A stretch of 64,000 nucleotides of DNA from JADLHS01 sp964561105 (GTDB taxonomy: Bacteria; Verrucomicrobiota; Verrucomicrobiia; Limisphaerales; JADLHS01): NCBI GenBank assembly GCA_964561105.1, contig CAZLOH010000023.1, positions 14,025-78,024 of the forward strand, written 5' to 3'. The position numbers were made by a program, and so were the translations under genes. Below the pieces are notes generated by a model, which saw only the letters and a list, made by a program, of their open reading frames with translations, was not told the origin of the DNA and did no database searches. Positions 7,351 to 15,589 of the stretch are shown in pieces (positions within the stretch are counted from its first letter, which is position 1; every line of letters begins with the position of its first letter).

Positions 7351-8979
7351 TCATTGTTTGACGTCAGCGGCTGGGTGGAGGCGTTTGATCAGGCGCAGGA
7401 CATTCTCATTCCCTTCCCGCGCGTAGTGGATTTCGTCCAGATTGCGACGGACCAGTTCGATGCCCCAACCGCCGGGCAAATCATCATCCTCGGCTTGCGG
7501 CTTGCGCGGCGCGGCGGCGGTGGGATCAAACTCCGGCCCGTCGTCGCGGAGTTCAACGGTAAACAAATCACCGGCGTTTTCGAGGATGACTTGAAATTTC
7601 CTCCCGGAGTCCCGGCGCAGCGCGTGGTTGACAATATTGCTGCCACATTCCTCCAGTGCCAGCGCGAGGTCGAATTTGGTTTGCTCCGGCACGCCCTGCT
7701 GCGCCGCGAATTCTTGCAAGGCTTCGACCCCGCGCATGACTTCCTCCGGCGTGGCGTGCAGTTCCAAATCCATGTAGCCACCGACGTGAAGAGGTGGATT
7801 TGATGCGATGCCGCGCTCCGCCTCCTCACGTCGGCGGCTACCATTGACTTTCAACGTCAGGATAGCGATGTCGTCCGATTGCGGGGCGCCATTCACAAAC
7901 GCCCGGACTTTCTGGAGCAGGCTCGCCGTGATGGCCGGCGCGCCCTGTCCCGTCCAGGTCCCGGCATCCGCCAGCAACCGGTCGTTGCCATAACATTCGT
8001 CCTGCGGATTGAACGCCTCGCTCACGCCGTCCGAATAAAGGATCAACGAATCTCCCGGCCGCAACTCCAGTTCCGTGCGCTCGAACTCCAAGCCGGGTTC
8101 GAATCCCAGCGCCGTGCCGAGGTTCGTCACCGCCCAGGACGGCGCGCCGCCCGTCGGCAAAAGCACCGGGCGACAATGCCCGCCATTGGCGATCGTCAAC
8201 CGTCCCGACTTCGGCTCGAAAACCGCGCACAGAAACGTCACGAACATGCCGGACGGGTTGTCGGCGGAGAGTTCATCATTGAGCCGCGCGAGAATCCGCT
8301 CCGGCTCGGTCAGTTCCCGCGCCAGCAAGCGCGCCAGACTGATCGCCCGCACCATGAACATCGAGGCGGGGATTCCCTTCCCCGAAACATCGCCCAGAAA
8401 AATCACCAGCCGATCCGCCCTCCCTGCGCACACGCCGTAAAGATCCCCGCCCACTTCGCGCGCCGGCTCCAGCACCGCTCCGAAACTCACGCCATAGGCG
8501 TGTTCGAACGGCGCAAAGTCGTGAGGCAACATGCCCATCTGGATTTCCCGGGCGACCCGCAGTTCGCTGGCGATCTGTTCCTTGGCCGCGTCGCTGTAAG
8601 CTTTGGCCTTGAGCAGCGACTTCACACGCGCCTTCACTTCGAGCATGTCGAACGGCTTGGTGAGATAATCGTTCGCGCCCAGCTCGAAGCCACGCGTCTT
8701 GTTCTGCACTTCTTCGAGCGAGGACAAGAACATGATTGGCACTTCCGCCGTCTCCGGCATCGCGCGGAGGCGACGACACACTTCGTAGCCATCCAGCCCC
8801 GGCATCACGATGTCGAGCAACACCAGGTCCGGCGGCATCTTGGCGGCAATCTGCAACGCTGTCTCGCCATTCATTGCGAGACTGAGCTTGTGATCGGCCT
8901 TCAACCCCTCGACGAGGATGTCGAGGTTGGCCTTGGCATCATCCACCAGCAACACGCGGCAGTCGGAAAGCTTTTTCAT
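7351..8979 (-). CDS. Response regulator with PP2C phosphatase and RsbW-like ATPase domains
   Basis: A 542-residue fusion. Residues 5-120 are a receiver (phosphoacceptor D56 in VLLDIVMPG, K108 in LTKPF). A short helix leads to a SpoIIE/RsbU-type PP2C domain, about 150-378, with metal-site motifs GGDLY (177-181), GDVSGKG (196-202), YSDGVSEAF and QSDDIAILTL. Residues about 405-535 are an RsbW/SpoIIAB-type HATPase with LALEECGSNIVNHAL and GGWGIELV. Phosphatase and candidate kinase for the STAS proteins are thus on one chain under receiver control. The linker (380-402, SRRREEAERG ... PLHVGGY) is encoded by an R1 palindromic repeat at 7774-7841. Likely input is the hybrid kinase upstream. Confidence 0.93.
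   Translation of the reverse strand: MKKLSDCRVLLVDDAKANLDILVEGLKADHKLSLAMNGETALQIAAKMPPDLVLLDIVMPGLDGYEVCRRLRAMPETAEVPIMFLSSLEEVQNKTRGFELGANDYLTKPFDMLEVKARVKSLLKAKAYSDAAKEQIASELRVAREIQMGMLPHDFAPFEHAYGVSFGAVLEPAREVGGDLYGVCAGRADRLVIFLGDVSGKGIPASMFMVRAISLARLLARELTEPERILARLNDELSADNPSGMFVTFLCAVFEPKSGRLTIANGGHCRPVLLPTGGAPSWAVTNLGTALGFEPGLEFERTELELRPGDSLILYSDGVSEAFNPQDECYGNDRLLADAGTWTGQGAPAITASLLQKVRAFVNGAPQSDDIAILTLKVNGSRRREEAERGIASNPPLHVGGYMDLELHATPEEVMRGVEALQEFAAQQGVPEQTKFDLALALEECGSNIVNHALRRDSGRKFQVILENAGDLFTVELRDDGPEFDPTAAAPRKPQAEDDDLPGGWGIELVRRNLDEIHYAREGNENVLRLIKRLHPAADVKQ
7774..7841. repeat. Family R1 palindromic repeat inside the regulator gene
   Basis: A 68-bp hairpin with 25-bp arms (7774-7798, 7817-7841) matching at 22 of 25 positions. 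Its right arm is identical to the right arm of the intergenic copy at 6846-6870. It is read in frame as the linker between PP2C and HATPase domains. Confidence 0.9.
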
Positions 8980-8996
8980 GCAACAAAAGGCTTTTT

Positions 8997-9080
8997 GAAC
9001 AAGAGGAAACAGAGGAAACGGAGATTCAAACTAGAATCATTCTCCGCTACCTTTGATTGTTCCTGTTGAATTTCTGGTTC
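8997..9080. repeat. Family R4 purine/pyrimidine hairpin, copy 1
   Basis: A purine-rich left arm (GAACAAGAGGAAACAGAGGAAAC...) faces a degenerate pyrimidine-rich right arm ending GTTCCTGTTGAATTTCTGG. It lies just upstream of the REC-PP2C-HATPase start. The right ends of copies 1 and 2 share the string AATTTCTGG. Confidence 0.7.
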
Positions 9081-9100
9081 CATGTCATTCACAAGTTCAT

Positions 9101-9185
9101 GAACAGGAGGAAACGAAGGAAACCGAGTAAAGCCAGACCGAATCTCTCTCGGTGATCTCTGTTTGCTCCTGTTAAATTTCTGGCT
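9101..9185. repeat. Family R4 hairpin, copy 2
   Basis: The left arm starts GAACAGGAGGAAACGAAGGA; the right arm has GTTTGCTCCTGTTAAATTTC. It ends 5 bp from the stop codon of the GxxExxY gene, so the gene is flush against it. Confidence 0.75.
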
Positions 9186-9189
9186 CATG

Positions 9190-9591
9190 TCATCTGTTTG
9201 CTCCCGACAGAATTAACCGGCTGATGCCGTCAGTGACTTTCATTTCATGGAAGTTGACCAGCAAGCCAATAGGAATGTCGAGCAGCTTCATGTAACTGAG
9301 AAGCTTCGCCTTGTGAATTGGTAGAATTTGCGCCACCGCCTTTGCTTCCACCAAAACGCATCCCTCGACCAACATATCGAATCGGAGCGGCTCCTCGCGC
9401 GTGAAGCCTTTGTATTCGATCACCACAATGCGTTGGCTGATACAGTTCAGCCCGCGCAATTCTAGTTCTTTGATCAAACACCACTCGTAGATGGACTCGA
9501 TCAGCCCCGGCCCTTTGTCACGATGCACCTCGATGGCCGCAGCGATGACGGTCTCGGTGAGCCCGGATGATTCTTCAAACAATGGGTGCAT
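9190..9591 (-). CDS. GxxExxY-family protein
   Basis: A 133-residue protein with the family motif G-L-I-E-S-I-Y (GPGLIESIYEWCL) and the conserved later stretch FRFD-like LRFDMLVEGCVLVEAKAV, which resembles a PD-(D/E)xK nuclease core. The function of this family is unknown. The gene lies between two R4 hairpins, with 5 bp to copy 2 and 7 bp to copy 3, and interrupts the kinase-regulator gene order. No Shine-Dalgarno is seen before the start; the upstream minus strand is pyrimidine rich. The layout suggests a mobile cassette. Confidence 0.88.
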   Translation of the reverse strand: MHPLFEESSGLTETVIAAAIEVHRDKGPGLIESIYEWCLIKELELRGLNCISQRIVVIEYKGFTREEPLRFDMLVEGCVLVEAKAVAQILPIHKAKLLSYMKLLDIPIGLLVNFHEMKVTDGISRLILSGANR

Positions 9592-9598
9592 GGGATTT

Positions 9599-9675
9599 GA
9601 ACAGGAGGAAACGGAGGAAACAGAGAGAGGCCAGGCCGAATTCCTCCGTTTCCTCTGTTCGCTCCTGTTTGATTG
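9599..9675. repeat. Family R4 hairpin, copy 3
   Basis: This is the best preserved copy: left arm GAACAGGAGGAAACGGAGGA and continuing, right arm TCCTCCGTTTCCTCTGTTCG and continuing to CTCCTGTTTGATT. It fills the whole gap between the hybrid kinase stop and the GxxExxY start. Confidence 0.8.
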
Positions 9676-9681
9676 CCTTCG

Positions 9682-12600
9682 TCATGTTGTCCGGAGTTTC
9701 TTCACCGCCTGATCCAGCCGCGCCTGTGCGTCGGCGAATGAGTAACTCTGAACGCTTTTTTCAAACTGCGGCCAGCCATCGCCAGCAAACAACGGACGCA
9801 GCGCGGCCTGATTCGTTTCAAGAAAATCCGCCGCGCTGGGGTCGAACTCCGCGAGCAACCTGGTCAACTGCGCTGCAGCCTCGCGGGATTGCGCGGGATC
9901 CACCGTCGCCGCCGGCGTCGGCGCGGGCGCAGCCGAGGCAGACGCGGCCAAGCCTAACTTCAACGCGGCCACCAACGGACCGAGCGCGGCGGCCGTCTGC
10001 TGCCTGGCTGCGTCCAGTTCGAGCGGCGAGACTTTGCCCCGGATGCCTTTCTCCAACGTGGCAGCGGCGGACTGAATTTGGGTTGCGCCGATGTTGCCGG
10101 CCACGCCCTTGAGCGTGTGCGCCAGCCGTTCGGCGAGCGCGATGTCCCCTTGAGCGAGCGCCTCGGTGATTTGCGTCACCGCCGGCCCCTGTTGCTCGAC
10201 GAACTGCCGCAACAATTTCAGATACAACTTCCGATTGCCAGCCACGCGGGCCAGGCCGTCCTTCGTGTCGAGGCCGGGAATGGTGGCGCAGGTTTCCAAA
10301 CCTGCCGTATCGCCGATTTCCAAATCGGCACTGCGCCGCACAGATGTAGCCGTCGCAGGTTGGGAAACCTGCGATACTGCAGACTTGGAAGTCTGCGCCA
10401 CCGGGGCGGCAGCACCCCCCGTCGCTCCCCTCACCCCGTCCCTCTCCCCATCGGATGGGGAGAGGGTGTCCGCAGGACGGGTGAGGGGCTTGTAAAATCT
10501 GCCCACCGTCTCGAACAGGTTCGCCGGATCAATCGGCTTGGAGATGTGATCGTTCATCCCCGCGGCGAGGCAGCGTTGTTTCTCCTCCATCGTCGCGTGC
10601 GCAGTCATGGCGATGATCGGCAGGTTCGCCAGCCGCGCGTCGGCTCGCAACCTGGCTGTGGCCTGATAGCCGTCCATGACCGGCATCTGCAAATCCATCA
10701 GCACTATATCGAACGGCGGCGGCTGCGGATCCTTGGACAAGATGTCCACGGCTTCACGGCCATTGTTGGCGACCGTGACCGTGGCCCCCGCGCCTTCGAG
10801 CAGTTCAATGGCGATCTGCTGGTTGATCTCGTTGTCTTCGGTAAGCAGGATGCGCGCGCCGCGCAGGCGCGTGGCCGATTCGCCTTCCTTGGTTGTGGCC
10901 ACAGCCTCGCCCGTTTCGGCAAACACGTTCACCAGCGTGTCCACGATCATGGACTTGGTGACGGGCTTGACGAGAAAGCCATCCAACTGCAACCGCTCGG
11001 CCTCCTCGCGGACTTCTTCACGACCAAACGCCGTGACCAGCACAATGTGCGGCGGGTGCTGCAACGTCTCGTCGCCCTTGATGTGGCGACTGGCCTGCAA
11101 CCCATCCATGCCCGGCATCCGCCAGTCCATGAACACAATGTCGTAGGGCTCGGCCGCGTCCCGCTGTTGAACGGAGGCGATGGCTTCCTTGCCCGAGGCG
11201 ACGACATCCACACGCGCCGCGATGCCAACCAGCGGTTCCTGCAGAATCTCCCGGGCAGTGGGATTGTCATCCACGATGAGCACGCGAAGCTTGGCCAGTT
11301 TCTCGGGAACGATCTTGCCCGCCCCGGTTGCGGAACTGACCCCGAGCCAGACCGTGAAATAAAACGTGCTGCCCACGCCGGGTTCGCTTTCGAGCCAGAT
11401 GCGTCCACCCATCAGTTCGACGAGCCGCCGGCTGATGGTCAGCCCCAGGCCCGTGCCGCCGTGCTTCCGGGTCGTGGACATGTCCGCCTGCGTGAACGGT
11501 TCGAATAATTTTCCCGACTGCTCCTTCGTCATGCCGATGCCGGTATCGCGCACGGCAAACTTGAGTTGCACCTTTTCCCCGGTGCGCTCGACCTGTTGAA
11601 TCTCGAGCCGGATTTCGCCCTGCTCGGTGAACTTGACCGCGTTGTTCACGAAATTGGTCAGGATCTGGCCGAGGCGCAGCGGATCGCCGAGGAGGACTTC
11701 GGGAACGCCCGCCGCCGTGTGCGCCAAAAACTCCAGCCCTTTCTCATGCGCCTTCTGCGCGGTGAGCGTGGTGACGCTCGATATAACTTCGTCGAGCTTG
11801 AAGTCCGTCGTCTCGATGTCGAGCTTGCCCGCCTCGATCTTCGAGAAGTCGAGAATGTCATTGATGATGGCGAGCAGGGACGTGCCCGCGTTGTGGACCT
11901 TGCCGACGTAATCGCGCTGCTTGGGCGTGAGTTGAGTCTTCAGCGCGAGGTGCGAGAGGCCGATGATGGCGTTCATCGGCGTGCGGATTTCGTGGCTCAT
12001 GTTCGCGAGGAACATGGACTTCATCTCGGTGGCTTCCTCGGCCTTACCCTTGGCCAGCGCCAGTTCGCGCGCCTGTTCCTGCGTCTGACCCAGCAGCTCC
12101 TGCGTGCGAAGATTCCGCAACAGCACCTCCAGACTCATTGCCGCCACGGGCAATAACTCGTCCAGCAGGGCCTGTTCGCGGCTCGTGAACGTGCGAAAAC
12201 CGGCGACCTCGAGCACGGCCAGCAACGCGTTCGCCGAGGTCAACGGGAACGCCGTGACCTGCGTGGGCGCGGCTCCACCCAGGCCCGAAGCGATGCGCAG
12301 ATAGTCCGGCGGCAGGTCCGTGAGCGTCACCGCCTTGCGTTCCCGCGCGCATTGCCCGACCAATCCATCGCCCGGTTTGAATTCGCCCGCGTCCGCCGGT
12401 TCTTCCGCAAGGCCGTACGTCGCAACACGCGACAGCCGGCCCGCCGCTTCCTCGAACGAATACAAACCGGCCACCCCGCCGCCCAGCGCGGGCATGAGGC
12501 TGACCACCAAACGTTGCCCGAAGTCGGTGAGCGAACTCGCGCCCTGCAACGCGCCGGTGATTTGCCCGGCCGTGGATTTCACCCACCGCTGCTCATCCAT

Positions 12601-13374
12601 CGCCGCCGCGCCCTGCTTCAATATCTCCACCGACCGTGCCAGCCCGCCGGTCTCGTCGGTCGCATCCGTGAAGGGAACTTCCTTGGCGTAATCGCCGGCC
12701 GCGATCGTCTTGACGGAAGCTTCGAGCGCCTGAATCGGCCGGACGATCCGTCGAAAAGTGAAGTAACCCAGGAGGGCGGTCACCAGAATGGCGCTGGAGT
12801 TGGCGACGAGCATTTTCAACCGCGAAGTCGCGATGGTGTCGGTGGTGGCTTTGGCCGCCGCATCGGCGAGTTGCTCATTGTACTGAATCCACTCGCGCGA
12901 AATGTTGCCGGATCGGGAGACGATTTCTCCCATCGAACCGTTGAGCAGGGCCAGCGCCTCCGCTTTTTGGCCCGCGGTTGCCAAGGTCATTACTTGCTTC
13001 GCGGCAGAAACGTAGTCGCGGCTCAATTCTCGGAATTCGTTGAACAATCGGCGGTCCTTCTCATCCGAGATCAAAGTGTCCGCATACAGTTGGTACAACC
13101 GGACGAGTTCGGTTCCGTCGGCATCGAACAGCGCACGCGCTTGAGTCTGTTGGAGTTGATTGGTAGTGAGCACGAAGCTGCGGACGTTGACGCGCAGTTC
13201 GGCAAAGCTCCGGGAGATATTGCCGAGCGCCGCGAGACTCCCAATCTGGGTTTCCGCCACGAACTCGTTGCGCGCTTCGATCTGTGTGAGCTGGTAGCGC
13301 GTGAAGGCGCCCAGGATCAGCAGCGCCACCAGCGGGACAGCCACCAGCAGGGTCAGTCGTTTGGCGATCGTCAT
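9682..13374 (-). CDS. Hybrid histidine kinase (sensor-HAMP-GAF-HisKA-HATPase-REC-REC-HPt)
   Basis: A 1230-residue inner-membrane sensor. Transmembrane helices at about 8-25 and 188-208 bracket a periplasmic four-helix-bundle-like domain; HAMP 209-262; GAF about 283-418; coiled coil; HisKA with H461 (MSHEIRTPMNAI); HATPase with DTGIGM (610-615) and GTGLGL; receiver 1 with D750; receiver 2 with D894; C-terminal HPt with H1086 (AHTLKGVAGN). A full internal phosphorelay is present and likely serves the REC-PP2C-HATPase protein downstream. Residues 963-1031 between receiver 2 and HPt are encoded by two palindromic repeats (10427-10488 and 10282-10402). The 1080-1180 region is Ala-rich. Confidence 0.94.
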   Translation of the reverse strand: MTIAKRLTLLVAVPLVALLILGAFTRYQLTQIEARNEFVAETQIGSLAALGNISRSFAELRVNVRSFVLTTNQLQQTQARALFDADGTELVRLYQLYADTLISDEKDRRLFNEFRELSRDYVSAAKQVMTLATAGQKAEALALLNGSMGEIVSRSGNISREWIQYNEQLADAAAKATTDTIATSRLKMLVANSSAILVTALLGYFTFRRIVRPIQALEASVKTIAAGDYAKEVPFTDATDETGGLARSVEILKQGAAAMDEQRWVKSTAGQITGALQGASSLTDFGQRLVVSLMPALGGGVAGLYSFEEAAGRLSRVATYGLAEEPADAGEFKPGDGLVGQCARERKAVTLTDLPPDYLRIASGLGGAAPTQVTAFPLTSANALLAVLEVAGFRTFTSREQALLDELLPVAAMSLEVLLRNLRTQELLGQTQEQARELALAKGKAEEATEMKSMFLANMSHEIRTPMNAIIGLSHLALKTQLTPKQRDYVGKVHNAGTSLLAIINDILDFSKIEAGKLDIETTDFKLDEVISSVTTLTAQKAHEKGLEFLAHTAAGVPEVLLGDPLRLGQILTNFVNNAVKFTEQGEIRLEIQQVERTGEKVQLKFAVRDTGIGMTKEQSGKLFEPFTQADMSTTRKHGGTGLGLTISRRLVELMGGRIWLESEPGVGSTFYFTVWLGVSSATGAGKIVPEKLAKLRVLIVDDNPTAREILQEPLVGIAARVDVVASGKEAIASVQQRDAAEPYDIVFMDWRMPGMDGLQASRHIKGDETLQHPPHIVLVTAFGREEVREEAERLQLDGFLVKPVTKSMIVDTLVNVFAETGEAVATTKEGESATRLRGARILLTEDNEINQQIAIELLEGAGATVTVANNGREAVDILSKDPQPPPFDIVLMDLQMPVMDGYQATARLRADARLANLPIIAMTAHATMEEKQRCLAAGMNDHISKPIDPANLFETVGRFYKPLTRPADTLSPSDGERDGVRGATGGAAAPVAQTSKSAVSQVSQPATATSVRRSADLEIGDTAGLETCATIPGLDTKDGLARVAGNRKLYLKLLRQFVEQQGPAVTQITEALAQGDIALAERLAHTLKGVAGNIGATQIQSAAATLEKGIRGKVSPLELDAARQQTAAALGPLVAALKLGLAASASAAPAPTPAATVDPAQSREAAAQLTRLLAEFDPSAADFLETNQAALRPLFAGDGWPQFEKSVQSYSFADAQARLDQAVKKLRTT
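10282..10402. repeat. Family R3 long palindrome inside the hybrid kinase gene
   Basis: A 121-bp imperfect palindrome starting GGTGGCGCAG and ending CTGCGCCACC, made of nested small hairpins of the type GCAGGTTTCCAAACCTGC and GCCGATTTCCAAATCGGC. It is translated as QTSKSAVSQVSQPAT ... SADLEIGDTAGLETCAT in the linker before the HPt domain. Confidence 0.85.
10427..10488. repeat. Family R2 palindrome inside the hybrid kinase gene
   Basis: A 62-bp palindrome (CCCCTCACCC ... GGGTGAGGGG with inner CTCCCCATCGGATGGGGAG). It is translated as PLTRPADT-LSPSDGERDGVRG. The copy in trpE at 39373-39434 differs at a single base and uses the same frame. Confidence 0.92.
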
Positions 13375-13754
13375 ACCGTAATCCTCAGTTGGTCATGGCT
13401 AAAACAATCTCCGGCCGCTGCACAGCGCGCCGTTCCGGAGGCAGCATAATGACTCCGTCCCCAACTGGGGAGCACAAACACGACGGCGATTCGGGGCACC
13501 CGGCATCACTACGCGCGCTCAAGTTCACCCGGTTGGTTGCCGATTGTCCAACACAACTGCAATCGGATCGCATCCGTCCGCGCCCGCGCGAAGTGATTGC
13601 AAAATTGCACCCTCTCAATAGCCACCGACGTGAGGAAGCGGAAATTCAGGAGTTCAATAGAAGGCGCGCAGGCCGCCTTTCAGCTTGCGCAACGCTTCCG
13701 CGCGCACACGGCGCACTCCCGCGCAGCGGCGGCCACGGCGTCAATCTTCGCGAT

Positions 13755-13826
13755 GGTAGCAGCGAATGTGAGCCCGCTCTGATTTTTCGGGGAGGAAGTT
13801 TGAGCCGACTCACGTCGGCTGCTACC
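13755..13826. repeat. Family R1 palindromic repeat, variant copy
   Basis: Arms GGTAGCAGCGAATGTGAGCC and the complement of GTCGGCTGCTACC match at about 20 of 25 positions. This is the GTAGCAGCC variant also found at 55962-56030. Confidence 0.7.
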
Positions 13827-13832
13827 CGGCTC

Positions 13833-13852
13833 AAACTGCGGCCACGGGAACG
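13833..13852. repeat. 20-bp direct repeat, left copy
   Basis: AAACTGCGGCCACGGGAACG occurs here and identically at 16145-16164. The pair encloses the restriction-modification genes and a methyltransferase remnant. Confidence 0.8.
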
Positions 13853-13869
13853 TGCCGCAAGCAACTCGC

Positions 13870-14832
13870 TCAGCTACCTCGTCGTGGTTTCTTGGTCGAG
13901 TGCGTTCGATACGCCGAAGAAGGTTCGTTCATCGCCATGGTTGACTCGATAGGAGTAGGTGGCTTGAGCTCGATTTGGAACTGTGCTTGACCAAATAGCG
14001 ATGTGTTCTCGTTCATGAGTCGTGACGCAGCCAGTTTGCAGTATTCAGTGTCAAGTTCGACACCAATGCTGTTTCGCCCGTGCTTCAGGGAGGCAATCAT
14101 GGTCGTGGCGGTGCCGCAGAACGGGTCCAGCACGGTATCACCTGAAAACGAAAACATCTGAACCAGACGGGAAGCCAGTTCCAATGGAAACGGAGCGGGA
14201 TGCTCCTTGGTTGAGGCTCCGGTAATTGTCCAGAACTGCTGAAACCACTTATCGAACTTGTCTTTGGAAATCATGCTCAAACGGCGCTGGTCTTCCGTCG
14301 GCTTGCGGTAACCGCCCGGTTTGCGTTGCATGAGAATAAACTCAATGTCATTCTTGATGATGGCGTTGGGCTCGTACGGCTTTCCGAGAAATTTTGAGCC
14401 GTTGCTCACCTCATAGCTGGCGTTGGAAATCTTGTGCCAGATAATCGGGTTGAGATTATCAAATCCAAGTTTGCGACATTGCACGCAAATGTCTCCGTGC
14501 AGCGGGACGACGGTGTGGCGTCCATTATTTTCACGTCGGGAAAGACAGACGTCACCCACGACACACACCAGCCGTCCGCCGGGAACGAGAACCCGGAACA
14601 CCGCACGCCACACGCGATTCAACTCCGCAAGAAAACTCTCGTAATCCGCGATGTGACCCATCTGACCGTCGGAATCGTTATAGCGTTTGAGGGTCCAGTA
14701 AGGTGGCGAAGTGACGACGAGGTGGATGGACTCGTCCGCAATGAACGACAGATCGCGCGCGTCCCCTTGCACCAGCCGATGAAGCGTCGGGACGTCATCA
14801 ATGGTTTGCGACGCAGTCCTGGAGTCCTTCAT
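13870..14832 (-). CDS. Beta-class DNA methyltransferase (N4-cytosine or N6-adenine)
   Basis: A 320-residue enzyme with the catalytic motif IV TSPPYW at 41-46 near the N terminus and SAM-binding motif I DPFCGTATT from 236, so the order is IV before I (beta class). SPPYW most often marks N4-cytosine methyltransferases; N6-adenine remains possible. Its ATG overlaps the stop of the upstream restriction gene by 4 bp, giving a tight R-M operon. It presumably protects the site cut by that endonuclease. The C-terminal 30 residues are polar and probably disordered. Confidence 0.9.
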   Translation of the reverse strand: MKDSRTASQTIDDVPTLHRLVQGDARDLSFIADESIHLVVTSPPYWTLKRYNDSDGQMGHIADYESFLAELNRVWRAVFRVLVPGGRLVCVVGDVCLSRRENNGRHTVVPLHGDICVQCRKLGFDNLNPIIWHKISNASYEVSNGSKFLGKPYEPNAIIKNDIEFILMQRKPGGYRKPTEDQRRLSMISKDKFDKWFQQFWTITGASTKEHPAPFPLELASRLVQMFSFSGDTVLDPFCGTATTMIASLKHGRNSIGVELDTEYCKLAASRLMNENTSLFGQAQFQIELKPPTPIESTMAMNEPSSAYRTHSTKKPRRGS

Positions 14833-15578
14833 AACTGTTTGATGCGGCCTGAGAACGCCGCAACCTGAGCGACGAGTGAGTTCGCAAATGCCTGAAACGT
14901 GAGGTCGTTCGCCGGTTCTGAGTACACACCCTTCAGTCCTTTTTCGGGATTAGACATGAGAAAGGCAGCGGAATCGTAATGCTTTTCGAGAACCAGTCGT
15001 CGGCAGAAAAGCTCGTAGCGCTTGGCGTAGGACGAATTTCTGAACTCGGGAAACACCTTGAAGTGCGGCTCTTTCACAGCGACGGGCGAAGTGGATCGAG
15101 CGCAGTCCTCGAGGAGAAACAGGTAGCCAATCCACGGGCGCACGGCAGAACCAAAGGCGTTTTCCCGAAACGCCGTCCAGAGATCGAGCGCGCTGCCCAT
15201 TGCTTCCTCAGTGCGATTGTTGAAGTTGTTACCAAACGAAGGACCGACTTGAGATTTTGCTTCAAGCGCGGCCACAAGCTGGCCTTTCACAACGACAATG
15301 AAATCCCATTTCTTGTTTGGGCGGAAGTAGCCCGGAAGTTCCAATGACTGGTCGAAAAATATGTGTGCATGATCAATGCCCGCTTCCATGACGAGCTTTG
15401 TCAGAAGCTCGATAAAGCCATCCATCTGCGCGCCGCCTGTGACTGCGCTTCGCAATCCTTGGTCCGAGCCGCCGGCGTCACGTTGTTTTTGCAACTGGCT
15501 TGAGCGGGTTTTCCAGTAGAAGCGAACGGCTTCTCGGGCGTGCTTCGGCAAATCCGTCAATGTACTTTGATTCGGCAT
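14829..15578 (-). CDS. PaeR7I/XhoI-like type II restriction endonuclease
   Basis: A 249-residue protein resembling the XhoI/PaeR7I family: an N-terminal GSDQGLRSAVTGGAQMDGFIELL block (residues 37-59 region) and a PD-(D/E)xK-type core with D92, E106 and K108 (WDFIVVVKGQ ... ALEAKSQ). Family members cut CTCGAG; the site here is not proven. It overlaps the methyltransferase start by 4 bp. The listed homologues use gamma-class adenine methyltransferases as I recall them, so the beta-class partner is notable. A decayed methyltransferase fragment lies directly upstream. Confidence 0.82.
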   Translation of the reverse strand: MPNQSTLTDLPKHAREAVRFYWKTRSSQLQKQRDAGGSDQGLRSAVTGGAQMDGFIELLTKLVMEAGIDHAHIFFDQSLELPGYFRPNKKWDFIVVVKGQLVAALEAKSQVGPSFGNNFNNRTEEAMGSALDLWTAFRENAFGSAVRPWIGYLFLLEDCARSTSPVAVKEPHFKVFPEFRNSSYAKRYELFCRRLVLEKHYDSAAFLMSNPEKGLKGVYSEPANDLTFQAFANSLVAQVAAFSGRIKQL

Positions 15579-15589
15579 CTACGTACTGA

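Larger units (their letters stand above)
13375..13869. other. Intergenic region with R1 copies
   Basis: No gene is supported in these 495 bp. They should hold the promoter of the hybrid kinase. An R1 half copy is at 13619-13645 and a complete variant at 13755-13826. The 20-bp repeat AAACTGCGGCCACGGGAACG is at 13833-13852 and again at 16145-16164, on the other side of the restriction-modification genes. Confidence 0.6.

Noticed and set aside
7879..9069. Plus-strand frame of 396 codons
   Set aside because: Antisense to the REC-PP2C-HATPase gene.
8976..9188. 70-codon frame between regulator and GxxExxY genes
   Set aside because: It consists of translated R4 hairpins and has no family.
10078..11508. 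Plus-strand frame of 476 codons
   Set aside because: Antisense to the hybrid kinase.
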